Below, piece after piece: positions 46,101 through 53,875 of a stretch of 64,000 nucleotides of DNA. Origin of the DNA: Blastopirellula marina (GTDB taxonomy: Bacteria; Planctomycetota; Planctomycetia; Pirellulales; Pirellulaceae); assembly GCF_002967715.1 (NCBI RefSeq), contig NZ_PUIA01000069.1, positions 372,001 through 436,000 on the forward strand. The letters run 5' to 3'. Position 1 is the first letter of the stretch; every line of letters begins with the position of its first letter. The position numbers were made by a program, and so were the translations under genes. The notes below the pieces were generated by a model. The model did not search any database and was not told where the DNA came from. It saw nothing but the letters and a program-made list of their open reading frames with translations.

Positions 46101-46992
46101 CGAGGTGACGTTGGCTGTTAAGGTACGGAGTCAAGCTTGGATCAGCAAAATTGGGTTCGCCAACGGCCCCTTGGGCGTCGTCATCGACACGAACCCAGCG
46201 ACCAATGCGATTGCCTTCTCGGTCGGTGACAAACGTCACGCCGAGCTGGCTTTCATCTTCCGCACGGGTGATCAGGTAATCGTGGTCTTGCTTGTTTGCC
46301 ACGATCATGAAGTCGAGCACACCCGCTTTGGTGATAAGCCGCTTGATCGAATCGAGGTCGGCCGACTCGGCTTGCGGAACAATCACTTCCACCTGGTTTT
46401 CACCGTAAGGGCGAATCACCACTTCGGAAACACCGGATGGATTGATACGCTTTTGCAGCTGCGTAATCAGCTGAGCGGTACCTTGTTCGAGCTGTTTTTC
46501 CGGGGTCAGATCGAAGGTTGCACCATCCGAGCTGGCATCCGAAGCGAGCAAATCCAAGCTGGCCTGCTCGTCGACTTCGTAAACCAGGATAACACCACCC
46601 TGCAGGTCGATGCCGAACTTCGGCGGCCACAGCAGAAAGCACACCGTGACACTGCACACCAAGCTGGCAAAGATGATGCCTAGCTTGCGACTCAGTTCTG
46701 GCATGCGAATCGCATTTGCCAGCCAAAAGCCTAAGATGTACGGCACCACGATCGTGAGGAGAATAATCCCCAGCACGTTGAATGTCTGTGAATTTCCAGA
46801 ACTCGGCGTTTCAGCTGGTACTGCATTGACGGTCGGGACCGGTACTTCTGCCGATGGCGCGTCTTGTGCCATCGCGGTTGAGCCCAGCCACGAACTTCCG
46901 CCGGCGTCCAGCCCGAAATCGACGCCAGTCAACAACGTGACGGTCAGCGTCAGCACGAGCATGACAGCAAAAATCGTGCAACTCTTCTGCAT
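43138..46992 (-). CDS. secDF: Protein translocase SecD-SecF fusion
   Basis: SecD and SecF are fused into one inner-membrane protein of about 1284 residues that uses proton flow to pull proteins across the membrane after SecYEG. The start is ATG 46992 with GGAG seven bases upstream. After two N-terminal helices come the SecD motif FGIDLQGGVILVYEV, the SecD membrane block (GLVLTVGMSVDANVLIYERIREE), the SecF motif FDIDFNGGSSVQVFL, and the SecF membrane block (GYSLNDTIVIFDRIREVRG). Between SecF's first periplasmic part and its remaining helices lies a long Pro/Ala/Glu/Lys-rich stretch (about 44040-44515), absent from ordinary SecF. Preceded by yajC; terminated at 43064-43098. Confidence 0.96.
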   Translation of the reverse strand: MQKSCTIFAVMLVLTLTVTLLTGVDFGLDAGGSSWLGSTAMAQDAPSAEVPVPTVNAVPAETPSSGNSQTFNVLGIILLTIVVPYILGFWLANAIRMPELSRKLGIIFASLVCSVTVCFLLWPPKFGIDLQGGVILVYEVDEQASLDLLASDASSDGATFDLTPEKQLEQGTAQLITQLQKRINPSGVSEVVIRPYGENQVEVIVPQAESADLDSIKRLITKAGVLDFMIVANKQDHDYLITRAEDESQLGVTFVTDREGNRIGRWVRVDDDAQGAVGEPNFADPSLTPYLNSQRHLVRGGGPGVPFEVLMRVERPEARLGGKHLSSSAVTRDEYGKPAVAFEFGVDGANRMGRLSQENLSEPNIPRKLGIVMDNFLISAPRINAMITDRGIITGDFSQQEVTDLVQVLRSGKLPVVLRKEPISEQKISATLGDDTIRKGKVAITVSLIAVLVFMAIYYQVAGLVACFALIFNLVLIMAIMIAIKADLTLPGIAGLVLTVGMSVDANVLIYERIREEINGGASLRVALSNGFGKAMSTIVDANITTLITAAVLYRIGTDQVRGFAVTLFVGILMSMFTAIYVSRGIFDILEKKRIISTLKFMPSASSIGYDFIAKQKVAGMVSLVVILVGMIGVGVRGKDIFDIDFNGGSSVQVFLEEPMPISEVRSKLTGVLPDLSVSAVTMEGYEDRIYKVDTSMSEYGQLGKVVISDRTGASAEVDLAGVETLSGIIDRLAAAEVGVAVLQNSDGDGIEFQDETGADSGSMSVKNVDDNTQTADHLRMNFSTDALRYNTGAIPAGVEVVQDRISQVFTGPNGESLLVMHNMDFVPPTATSSTPSAPPAKVEAPETSPTTTEPAELAPEPEATEKKEEAPAEPAEEKPAAPEGDMQSFIAPVSSRLIALLPWHVSLDVLLQDDGEAPATDKPAEEAPADDKPAEEKPADAPAAEEKPMEEAPKEDKPAEEPAAPMTETPVAEAPMTETPMVDVPAGGPLGSLVGGGEVPRFNTQTELSFDEGISAETVRTLVNDAADSLRVARPEVALLDSEGKTLPVDSRVSQTTWTVKLSTTPDESAKILEQVSKKLDSTPVWPSSSKIGSKVAGDMQTMAVLAIGFCLIGIVGYIWFRFQSVAFGVAAVVALVHDVLVTLGFIALSVWMAPALGFLQITEFKISLPVVAAFLTIIGYSLNDTIVIFDRIREVRGKSPDLTSEMVNLSINQTLGRTLLTSLTTLIVVLILYFIGGEGIHSFSFSLVVGVIAGTYSTIFIACPVLIWLMNRDKKSNKKAEA

Positions 46993-47082
46993 TGCGTGTC
47001 TCCAAGCCGTGGGAGCTTCTGCGATCCCAGGCAAGTCGTATAGTGGAATATGGAAAGGGAAATTCGTCCTTGAATCGTCCAT

Positions 47083-47451
47083 TCAAGACTTAGCCGGTTG
47101 GGATTCGGCGTTATCGCTCGTTTTTCCCTCTCTCGAGAGAACAGTGGCGATCGCTCGCATACGAACCCGCATCTCTGTGCCCGACTTGTCGTCCAGGCGA
47201 AGCACAACCTCTTGCTGGTCTTTCTTCACACTGACCACGGTGGCGATGATCCCTCCGATCGTCTCCACGCGGTCATTCTTCTTGATCCCGTCCAGCATTT
47301 TCTGGGCGTCAGAAGCTTTCTTTTGCTCCGGTCGGATCAACATGAAGTAACCCAGCACCAGAATCGCCACGATAGGAAGGTAGGTAAGAGGATTCGTGAA
47401 ACCGCCTTCTTGCGCTAAGATGTGAACCGGCATTGCCGTCAAATCAAACAT
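47083..47451 (-). CDS. yajC: Preprotein translocase subunit YajC
   Basis: YajC is a small inner-membrane partner of SecDF. The 122 residues have one membrane helix (TYLPIVAILVLGYFMLI) followed by RPEQKKASDAQKMLDGIKKNDRVETIGGI, the family hallmark. The C-terminal 20 residues are polar and variable. It lies 90 bases upstream of secDF in the same direction, so the two are very likely one operon. Confidence 0.95.
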   Translation of the reverse strand: MFDLTAMPVHILAQEGGFTNPLTYLPIVAILVLGYFMLIRPEQKKASDAQKMLDGIKKNDRVETIGGIIATVVSVKKDQQEVVLRLDDKSGTEMRVRMRAIATVLSREGKTSDNAESQPAKS

Positions 47452-47676
47452 TTCCGCCGACGCTTCCTACCACTTGCCTGGCTCCCTGATCGCATTCCGC
47501 TGCCCCAGTCGTTGCCGTGTCCCCCAAAGGAACGCCGCTACTTCTGAAAAAGGTCAGAATCACCGAGAGAATGGACCTACTTATGTACCGTCAGCAAAGT
47601 GACAGCACATTGAAACCGCTCATGATAAGAGTTTCGTTCTATACCGGCAATAGCGGCCAATCCGCCCAAAAATGCC
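47452..47676. other. Upstream region of yajC
   Basis: About 225 bases before yajC, bounded on the right by a weak stem-loop at 47677-47702. It must carry the yajC-secDF promoter, but I see no clear -35/-10 pair. No gene seen. Confidence 0.3.
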
Positions 47677-47702
47677 AAAAGGTGGCCCTGTAGACCACCT
47701 TT
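47677..47702 (-). terminator. Weak terminator of the PQQ-propeller gene
   Basis: AAAGGTGG (47678-47685) pairs with CCACCTTT (47695-47702), with a nine-base loop and only a short U-tract on the minus strand. Confidence 0.5.
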
Positions 47703-47758
47703 CGCTCTCTGCCTTCTTATTGCCAGCGACTGGGATTACCCAAATCACCCTGTCGAAC

Positions 47759-49102
47759 CTATTTTTGTCCCAGATCGACCGCGACCAACTCTTTGTCGTT
47801 GCGGAAAAAGCCAGTCTGGTTGGCATAAGCAGGGTGTGTCCAGACAACCTGGCGACCAAATGCTTCGCTCGTGGGATCTAAAACATGAAAGCTTCCCAGC
47901 GATTCGAAGCCACTCTTGGTCATTTTGGCGACCAGCAAATCGCCAACTTCGCTGAAAATTAGGTAGCGATCGCTTTCCCCCAACCGGGTCACGAAGGCCG
48001 TGCCATGCCTAATGAACCGAGTTTCATCCGGCTTGGTTGCCTCGAAGGTTGTCCACAGACGATCCCCGTTCGCAGCGTCCACCGCCATCAGGCTACCGAC
48101 GTTGCAGTCGCTTCCGTACAACACGCCATCCACAAAAACCGGGGTTGAAGTGCCACTATAGACCGAGGTTTTCGGCTCGCCGTGCCAGAGTGCTTTCGCT
48201 CCAGGCTGACTTTCATCCAACTCGATCATGACCGACTGGTTGCCAATTCCGCTGGCATACATGCGGTTTCCATCGACCATCGGACGAGCGATCGACATCT
48301 CGTACGCTGGCTCGATCGGAACTTCCCAGTACTTGTCCCCTGTCTTGGGATCAAGCGAAGCCACTCCTTCTGGGTGATAAATGATCAACTGCCGCTTGCC
48401 GGCCGCTTCAATGATCGCTGGTGGAGCGTAGCCCATCTTCGCATCCAACGATTTCCAGTGTACCTCGCCGGTTCGTTTATCCAGGGCAACAACTCCTTGC
48501 CCTGGGCCACCCACCATGACATAAAGCAGATCGCCGTCAACCAATGGATGCCCAGCACACCCCCAGATGGGAATTTCAGCCTCAAAATCATCGACCAGGC
48601 TCTTTCGCCAAGCCAGTTCACCCGTTTCAACTTGCAGGCAGACCAGGTCCCCTTCGGCACCTACCCAGTACAGCAGTTCGCCATCCACAGCCGGAGTGCA
48701 TCGTGGCCCCACGGCGTAACTAATGGAATAGGGACGATCGTAGGCGTATTCCCACAACTTTCCCCCAGTTTTGGCATCGAAAGCAAGGACCCGCTCTTTC
48801 CCCTGACGCTCTTGGCGAGCCCCTGGGTCATTCGAGATTTCATTCGATTCCGCGAGGTAGTCGGTCACAAAAACGCGTCCACCGGCAACCGCTGGGCCGG
48901 CATACCCACCTGAGATCGGCACGCGCCATTTCACCTTCAATCCACCTTCAGGGATGGAACGGATCACGCCTGACTCGCGGTACACATCATCACGCTGCGG
49001 TCCCATCCACTGAGGCCAGTCATCTGCCATCACAGACCAACTCAGGGCCAAAGAAATCATGACAGCCAACAGGGGGCGGCCAATCGTGGCATAGCGATGC
49101 AT
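47759..49102 (-). CDS. Secreted PQQ-type beta-propeller protein
   Basis: A 447-residue exported protein with signal peptide (MHRYATIGRPLLAVMISLAL). The ATG at 49102 has AAGGAAC a few bases upstream. WPQWMGPQRDDVYRESG near the N-terminus and repeats of about 40-50 residues (GRVFVTDYLAE, LYWVGAEGDLVCLQVETGEL, LYVMVGGPGQGVVALDKRTG, MYASGIGNQSVMIEL) give a BamB/quinoprotein-like propeller. No clear quinone-binding residues or metal ligands were identified, so an enzyme role is uncertain. It lies downstream of tgt on the same strand. Confidence 0.85.
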   Translation of the reverse strand: MHRYATIGRPLLAVMISLALSWSVMADDWPQWMGPQRDDVYRESGVIRSIPEGGLKVKWRVPISGGYAGPAVAGGRVFVTDYLAESNEISNDPGARQERQGKERVLAFDAKTGGKLWEYAYDRPYSISYAVGPRCTPAVDGELLYWVGAEGDLVCLQVETGELAWRKSLVDDFEAEIPIWGCAGHPLVDGDLLYVMVGGPGQGVVALDKRTGEVHWKSLDAKMGYAPPAIIEAAGKRQLIIYHPEGVASLDPKTGDKYWEVPIEPAYEMSIARPMVDGNRMYASGIGNQSVMIELDESQPGAKALWHGEPKTSVYSGTSTPVFVDGVLYGSDCNVGSLMAVDAANGDRLWTTFEATKPDETRFIRHGTAFVTRLGESDRYLIFSEVGDLLVAKMTKSGFESLGSFHVLDPTSEAFGRQVVWTHPAYANQTGFFRNDKELVAVDLGQK

Positions 49103-49216
49103 CAGAAGTTCCTTCAAAGTCGGCACGCAGATAAACAGTACGACGTACTTATTGGAAGCCGAAACCAACGACGAGGATTCACGAACTTCGTGAAGAATCG
49201 AAGAAATGCCCAGGAC

Positions 49217-50365
49217 TTAGCCGCCCGATGCCCAGCCAGCCATCTTCTGCTCGTAATAGGCCTCGAATCGGTTTTCTTCGATTGCCAGCTGAGCCTCACG
49301 CATTAGCCGCTGATAATAGGCCACGTTGTGCAAGGAAAGCAGTATCGGCCCCAGCATCTCCTTGGCCATGAACAAGTGGCGGAAATAGGCCCGACTGAGC
49401 CCAGCGACCTGGGGTACGCTCTTGGGATCGAGTGGCGTCGAATCTCGCTGATACTTGGAGTTGCGTAGCCGAACCGTTCCCTGATCGGTGAAGGCCAACG
49501 CATTTCGTCCGTTTCGGGTAGGCATCACGCAGTCGAACAGATCGACACCCCGACGAATCCCTTCCAACAGATCCTCGGGGCGGCCGACCCCCATCAAATA
49601 CCGCGGCTTGTCGGTGGGCAGGACAGGGCAGGTCGCATCGAGGATTCGATACATCTCCGGCGGCGGTTCGCCAACACTCAGCCCACCGATGGCATACCCG
49701 GGGAAATTGAGTTCGGCCAATCGCTCGGCACATTCAACACGTAGCCCTTCATCAAGCCCACCCTGAACAATCGCGAACTGAGCTTGATCCTTGCGGGTGG
49801 CGGCATCCTGGCACCGCTTGGCCCAGCGAATCGAGCGGTCCATCGCTTCGCGAATGACTTTCGACTCGTTGGGCAACTCGACGACATGGTCCAACACCAT
49901 CGCGATGTCGCTTCCCAGGTTCTCTTGGATCTCGATGCTTCGCTCTGGCGAAAGATGAATCTTGCGTCCGTCGATATGCGACCGAAAGATGGCTTCCTTC
50001 TCGGTGATCTTGCGCATCTGAGCGAGACTGAAGATCTGAAAGCCGCCGCTATCGGTCAGGATAGGACCACGCCAGTCCATGAACTTGTGCAAGCCACCCA
50101 ACTCAGCAACCACATCATCCCCTGGCCGAAGCGAGAGATGATACGTGTTACCCAAGATCATTTCGGCTCCGGTCTGCCGCACCATGCCGATCTCGAGACC
50201 TTTAACCGTTCCCTGCGTCCCCACCGGCATGAAAGCAGGCGTTTGCACCACGCCGTGCGGCGTTACGAACTCACCACGACGCGCCTTCGAGGTAGTGTCT
50301 TCGTGCTTAAGGTGGTACTGAAACCAGTCGACTTCCGCAGGACGATCCAACGCCGATTGATCCAA
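49217..50365 (-). CDS. tgt: Queuine/preQ1 tRNA-ribosyltransferase lacking the zinc cysteines
   Basis: Tgt exchanges guanine 34 for preQ1 or queuine in tRNAs with GUN anticodons. The 382-residue barrel is well conserved: [36 protein letters not shown] (with the catalytic aspartate), [47 protein letters not shown]. The zinc site that normally follows (P-L-D-P then C-x-C-x-x-C) is missing: here the segment reads [18 protein letters not shown], one residue shorter and without any cysteine. The later histidine ([12 protein letters not shown]) remains. The enzyme may still be active without zinc, or its role may have changed. Confidence 0.94.
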   Translation of the reverse strand: MDQSALDRPAEVDWFQYHLKHEDTTSKARRGEFVTPHGVVQTPAFMPVGTQGTVKGLEIGMVRQTGAEMILGNTYHLSLRPGDDVVAELGGLHKFMDWRGPILTDSGGFQIFSLAQMRKITEKEAIFRSHIDGRKIHLSPERSIEIQENLGSDIAMVLDHVVELPNESKVIREAMDRSIRWAKRCQDAATRKDQAQFAIVQGGLDEGLRVECAERLAELNFPGYAIGGLSVGEPPPEMYRILDATCPVLPTDKPRYLMGVGRPEDLLEGIRRGVDLFDCVMPTRNGRNALAFTDQGTVRLRNSKYQRDSTPLDPKSVPQVAGLSRAYFRHLFMAKEMLGPILLSLHNVAYYQRLMREAQLAIEENRFEAYYEQKMAGWASGG

Positions 50366-50384
50366 AGTGTCTCAAAGCTCCATG

Positions 50385-50415
50385 AAAAAACCCACGCGGC
50401 TTTCCGCATGGGTTT
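50385..50415 (-). terminator. Intrinsic terminator of the alpha-CTD/TPR gene
   Basis: CCCACGCGG (50391-50399) pairs with CCGCATGGG (50404-50412). One C-A mismatch on the plus strand is G-U on the minus strand. Six A's before it (50385-50390) give the minus-strand U-tract. It separates this gene from tgt. Confidence 0.85.
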
Positions 50416-50447
50416 GAGTTTTAGGCCATTGGCCGCACGATCAGCAA

Positions 50448-51779
50448 TTAGTCGCCGCGAAGCTTCAGATTGTAGGAAGTCAACTTTTCGCGAACTTCGT
50501 TCAAGCTTGTCACGCCGAAGTTCTTACATTCCAAAAGTTCGTCGCCGGTGCGTCGAACGAGTTCGCCGATGGTGGAAATACCCAAGCGAACCATGCACTT
50601 GCGGGCACGAACCGACAAGCTGAGTTCGGCAATCGGGCGATCCAACAGAGCCTGCTCGTCAGGCGAGAGCCCCGTGGTATCGTAGCTGACTTCGGGTGTC
50701 GAAGGCTTTTCGTTCGACATCTGGCCCAGTTCCAGGCCCTTGGAACGAAGCATATCGCGGATTTCGATCAGCGACGTTTCGCCAAAGTTCTTGCTCGCCA
50801 GAAGCTCTTGCTCCGAGCAGCGGCACAGGTCGCCCAGGGTCATGATGCCCATCTTCTGCAGGCAGTTCCGACTGCGAACCGACAATTCGAAGTCGGTAAC
50901 CGGAATGCTGAGAACCTGCGACATACGGTCGCGTTTCTTTTGCTCTTCTTCGTCGTAGTACATGTCGCCGGATGCCTGGGCATCCTTCATGTACATACGA
51001 GCTCGCTTCTCGGCCGGGTAGGAATCGAGCACACGCTGGTAGCAATGGGTCGCACGATCGTATTCACCACGATCTTCGTGCAGCAGCCCCAGGTTGAGCA
51101 GTGCACCAACGTGAGTCGGGAAGACAGCAGAAGCACTTTGGTAAAGCTGCAGGGCCATGGCGTCGTTACCGCGACGATCATTTTCCAATGCCAAACCAAA
51201 AAGAGCACCGGCGTGACCAGGATCGGCTTCGACGGCTCGCTCGTACAGGGCAACCACTTCGGCCGGGTTACCACCCAGCGAAGCAATGGTCGCACCGCGC
51301 TGGTACAGGTAATTGGCAGTCGATTCGACCGGGCCAAACATGTTGTCCAGCATCTGCAGGGCCTGCTCGGAATCGCCCTTGCTCCGAAGCGCTTCAATGA
51401 CGCCTAGCTGGCAATCATCCTTGTTGTAGCCGGCAGTCTGAGCAGACTGAAATGCTTCGATCGCTTTGTCGAAGTTCTGCATGCAGAAATAGCTGCGACC
51501 CAGGTAGTAATGGGCCAGGGCTCCACCATCAGCGGCCGAAAGCGTTTGAACGGCGCTGTTGTAGTTACCCATGATGAACTGGCAAACACCCAGGCGCACG
51601 TTCGTGGCTGGCGAACGCTCTTCCGACTGGCCTTCCAGCTCGGAGACACTGTCGCGAAGCGTCGAGAATGCGTTGTAGTCACGTCCTACCGTTCGCAGGA
51701 TCTGGCGAATTTCCTCCGGACCGAAGGACGAATTCGTGAGGACAACGCTCTTGAGATCGAAATCGATTCCTTGAATCAT
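50448..51779 (-). CDS. TPR protein with two RNA polymerase alpha-CTD-like domains
   Basis: A 443-residue cytoplasmic protein starting at ATG 51779 (GGAG eight bases before). Residues about 70-290 form tetratricopeptide repeats (for example LAHYYLGRSYFCMQNFDKAIE, VVALYERAVEADPGHAGALF, LGLLHEDRGEYDRATHCYQRVL). The last 140 residues hold two copies of the alpha-CTD fold: LSVRSRNCLQKMGIMTLGDL followed by KNFGETSLIEIRDML, and LSVRARKCMVRLGISTIGEL followed by KNFGVTSLNEVREKL. The alpha N-terminal domain is absent, so it is not a normal RpoA. It may touch promoter DNA or the polymerase. Its own terminator separates it from tgt. Confidence 0.9.
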   Translation of the reverse strand: MIQGIDFDLKSVVLTNSSFGPEEIRQILRTVGRDYNAFSTLRDSVSELEGQSEERSPATNVRLGVCQFIMGNYNSAVQTLSAADGGALAHYYLGRSYFCMQNFDKAIEAFQSAQTAGYNKDDCQLGVIEALRSKGDSEQALQMLDNMFGPVESTANYLYQRGATIASLGGNPAEVVALYERAVEADPGHAGALFGLALENDRRGNDAMALQLYQSASAVFPTHVGALLNLGLLHEDRGEYDRATHCYQRVLDSYPAEKRARMYMKDAQASGDMYYDEEEQKKRDRMSQVLSIPVTDFELSVRSRNCLQKMGIMTLGDLCRCSEQELLASKNFGETSLIEIRDMLRSKGLELGQMSNEKPSTPEVSYDTTGLSPDEQALLDRPIAELSLSVRARKCMVRLGISTIGELVRRTGDELLECKNFGVTSLNEVREKLTSYNLKLRGD

Positions 51780-51933
51780 CAACGGGGCTCCAAACGTTTT
51801 TGTCGAGGCCCAAGTGCGAAAGCTCGGGGGAGATAATTGGGCACTGCGTTTCGCCGCTTTTCTTAACTTGGTTAAGGACCGGTCCCTAACTGGAAACGAG
51901 TCAATTACCCATACGCATTTGGGAAACAAGAAG

Positions 51934-52008
51934 AGCCAGCGACGAGAGTCGAACTCGTAACCCCAGCATTACGAATGCTGTGCTCTGCCAATTGAAGCTA
52001 CGCTGGCT
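51934..52008 (-). tRNA. tRNA-Thr(CGT)
   Basis: A complete cloverleaf on the minus strand: seven-pair acceptor stem (AGCCAGC with GCTGGCT), D-arm, anticodon stem CAGCA/TGCTG around loop TTCGTAA giving anticodon CGT, and T-arm ACGAG/CTCGT with TTCGACT. It reads threonine codon ACG. The 3' CCA is not encoded. Confidence 0.95.
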
Positions 52009-52037
52009 TATTCGCGAGTCGCGAATCAAAACGCTCA

Positions 52038-52066
52038 AAGATACTGAAGCTCGTGGATTGCGTCAA
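52038..52066 (-). promoter_or_regulatory. Promoter of tRNA-Thr
   Basis: On the minus strand TTGACG (52066-52061) and TATCTT (52043-52038) are separated by 17 bases, placing the start about 30 bases before the tRNA. A palindrome TTCGCGAGTCGCGAA (52011-52025) lies between. Confidence 0.65.
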
Positions 52067-52209
52067 CTTACCCTAGCCATTGATTTTAGAAACTAAGGAA
52101 AGGTTTCACGCCTATCGAAGCCAAACAGTGGGATCTTAGACCGAAAAGTCTACGAGAATTCCGACTAAAGCGAAGGGGGCTCGCAGTTTAGCCATAATCA
52201 TAAGCCAAG
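52067..52209. other. Non-coding stretch beside tRNA-Thr
   Basis: About 140 bases between the tRNA-Thr promoter and the structured RNA candidate. I see no gene, repeat or obvious promoter. Confidence 0.3.
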
Positions 52210-52346
52210 AAAAAATCGAGGGACCGCTGTCGTACCAACCCGCGTTGGAGAAGCTGAATCGTCAGGGGCAAGGCAAACCATCCAGCTTAAGTTCGACAGC
52301 GGCCCCACGGGCCAGCTTACCGACTCCTCCGAGGAGCCGATGGCCC
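52210..52346 (-). ncRNA. Candidate structured RNA, three stems and U-tail
   Basis: On the minus strand, from 5' to 3': a first hairpin (52346-52309) with an outer five-pair stem (GGGCC/GGCCC) and an inner one (CGGCTCCTC/GAGGAGTCG); then a 13-pair stem (52306-52294 with 52232-52220) closing a multi-branch region that contains AAGCTG/CAGCTT (52288-52283 with 52256-52251) and CCAAC/GTTGG (52248-52244 with 52239-52235). It ends with UCGA and six U's (52215-52210). On the plus strand the long stem and the first hairpin each have one A-C mismatch, and both become G-U on the minus strand. Only a weak promoter is visible upstream (TTGCTT, 18 bases, TGTTAC). I do not recognise it as a known class. Confidence 0.55.
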
Positions 52347-52767
52347 AAGTAACAGCAATTGCCGAGCCAAACAAGCAATAAAATTGCGATTAGAACCGAA
52401 CTCCCTTGAGCGTCGAACTTTAGGAAAAATCGCCTAAGCGAAGCATAAATAGCGACAAATGGGTATTTTGCGTATGTGGCTCAAGATGCCACAAAGAAAT
52501 AATACACACCCCTACATTTGGCTGTTTTTAACAGATTTTTTCCTGACCTTTTGTCTGAAATCGAGACCTAAATGCACAAGCCCTTAACAAGCAATACCTT
52601 ACTGCATTCGCCAGAAAGCTCACTTTGAGACAAGATGGTGATATCCTTCGAAAGCACCTATCTGCGTCTCAAATTGACATGAAGGATGCGTTAGCCTTCG
52701 CTTTCGCGTGGTGCCTCGATAGGATGAGAGCAATCCTAGTTCCAATTACCTCTAAAGTGATGCGACT
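52347..52767. other. Intergenic region before the lipid kinase
   Basis: About 420 bases, AT-richer than the genes, containing a TTGACA (52674-52679) with no convincing -10. No gene seen. It should carry the promoter for the lipid kinase and kdsA. Confidence 0.35.
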
Positions 52768-53697
52768 GTGACGTTCACGGAAACTTGCCAAGCCACTTCA
52801 ACCGAAACCGCTTGGCTATTTATCAATCGAATTGCCGGCGGATATGACAAGCCGCAGCGGCATGAGAGTCTGCGCGAGCTTCTCAAGGACCTGGGGTTGA
52901 ACACGGTCGAAATTAATTCTCCCGAGCAGTTGACCTTCCAATGGGAAGACGAAGCTGTTCCGCGTCCCGATTTCATTGTTTCTGTCGGGGGGGATGGAAC
53001 GGCCGCCATGATCGCGGGCCAGACAGGTGGAACCGTACCTATTGCGATCTACCCAGCCGGTACCGAGAACATCCTCGCCAAGTACTTACAAATCCCCACC
53101 GATATTGGGGCCTTTGCGAAGATGCTGTCGAAACGTATCGTTCGGCGATTCGATGCAGGGCAACTTGGCGACCACACTTTTTTGCTGATGCTGTCCGCGG
53201 GGTTTGAAGCTGAAGTCGTGCACCATGTTCATCAGCGACGAAATGGGCACTTGACCAAGTTTCACTATGTCAAACCGACGTTTGAAATGCTTGCGAAGTA
53301 CCCATACCCTAAGCTGGAACTCGATATCGAGCTCGCCGATGGCAGTCGGACGCAAACCGAAGGCTTCTGGGTATTTGCCTTTAACGTGCCTCGTTACGCG
53401 TTGGGCTTCGAGATGACACCCGATGCCGTTCCTGACGACGGCCTGCTCGACATCTGCGTACTGACTCAGAAGGGCTTTGGGGCGACGGCTTCCTACATCA
53501 CTTCACTCCTCTCAGGCACCATCACGAAGCGAAGCGACGTACAGCGGTTTAAGGCCCTCAGCGTTGATATCCGCTGCCCATCCGGCCCTGTTCCTCTGCA
53601 AACAGACGGCGACCCGGCCGGCTTCACGGATATCCGACTCTCGGTCCTTCCTAGCTACCTGCCGTTGATTGTCCCTCCGAAGCGAACCGACAAATAA
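52768..53697 (+). CDS. Diacylglycerol-kinase-family lipid kinase
   Basis: A 309-residue cytoplasmic or membrane-associated lipid kinase of the YegS/DgkB type. The nucleotide-binding motif is VSVGGDGTAAMIAG (about residues 70-83), with FINRIAGG at the N-terminus and PAGTENILAKYL following. The C-terminal lobe has DDGLLDICVLTQ and LQTDGDPAGF, both typical. It could phosphorylate diacylglycerol, sphingosine-like bases or other lipids; this cannot be decided. The start is GTG at 52768. It is followed by kdsA after about 180 bases. Confidence 0.92.
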   Translation: MTFTETCQATSTETAWLFINRIAGGYDKPQRHESLRELLKDLGLNTVEINSPEQLTFQWEDEAVPRPDFIVSVGGDGTAAMIAGQTGGTVPIAIYPAGTENILAKYLQIPTDIGAFAKMLSKRIVRRFDAGQLGDHTFLLMLSAGFEAEVVHHVHQRRNGHLTKFHYVKPTFEMLAKYPYPKLELDIELADGSRTQTEGFWVFAFNVPRYALGFEMTPDAVPDDGLLDICVLTQKGFGATASYITSLLSGTITKRSDVQRFKALSVDIRCPSGPVPLQTDGDPAGFTDIRLSVLPSYLPLIVPPKRTDK

Positions 53698-53875
53698 CTC
53701 GATTCCTTCCATGCCAGGCAAATAGGTCGGATGGGAATTTCTGCGGACTCGTGGCAAAATACGCCTAACCGAGATTTCGCCCTAAGTCTTTGCGAATAAT
53801 TAACCTGAGACGCCCTGGGAGAATCTTCGGCGGGAAAATAGGATGGATGATTCCCCACTAGTCACGAGATAGCCC

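Noticed and set aside
52210-52346. SRP RNA or 6S RNA as identity of the structured RNA
   Set aside because: The SRP apical motif is missing and the structure lacks the long single rod with central bubble of 6S RNA.
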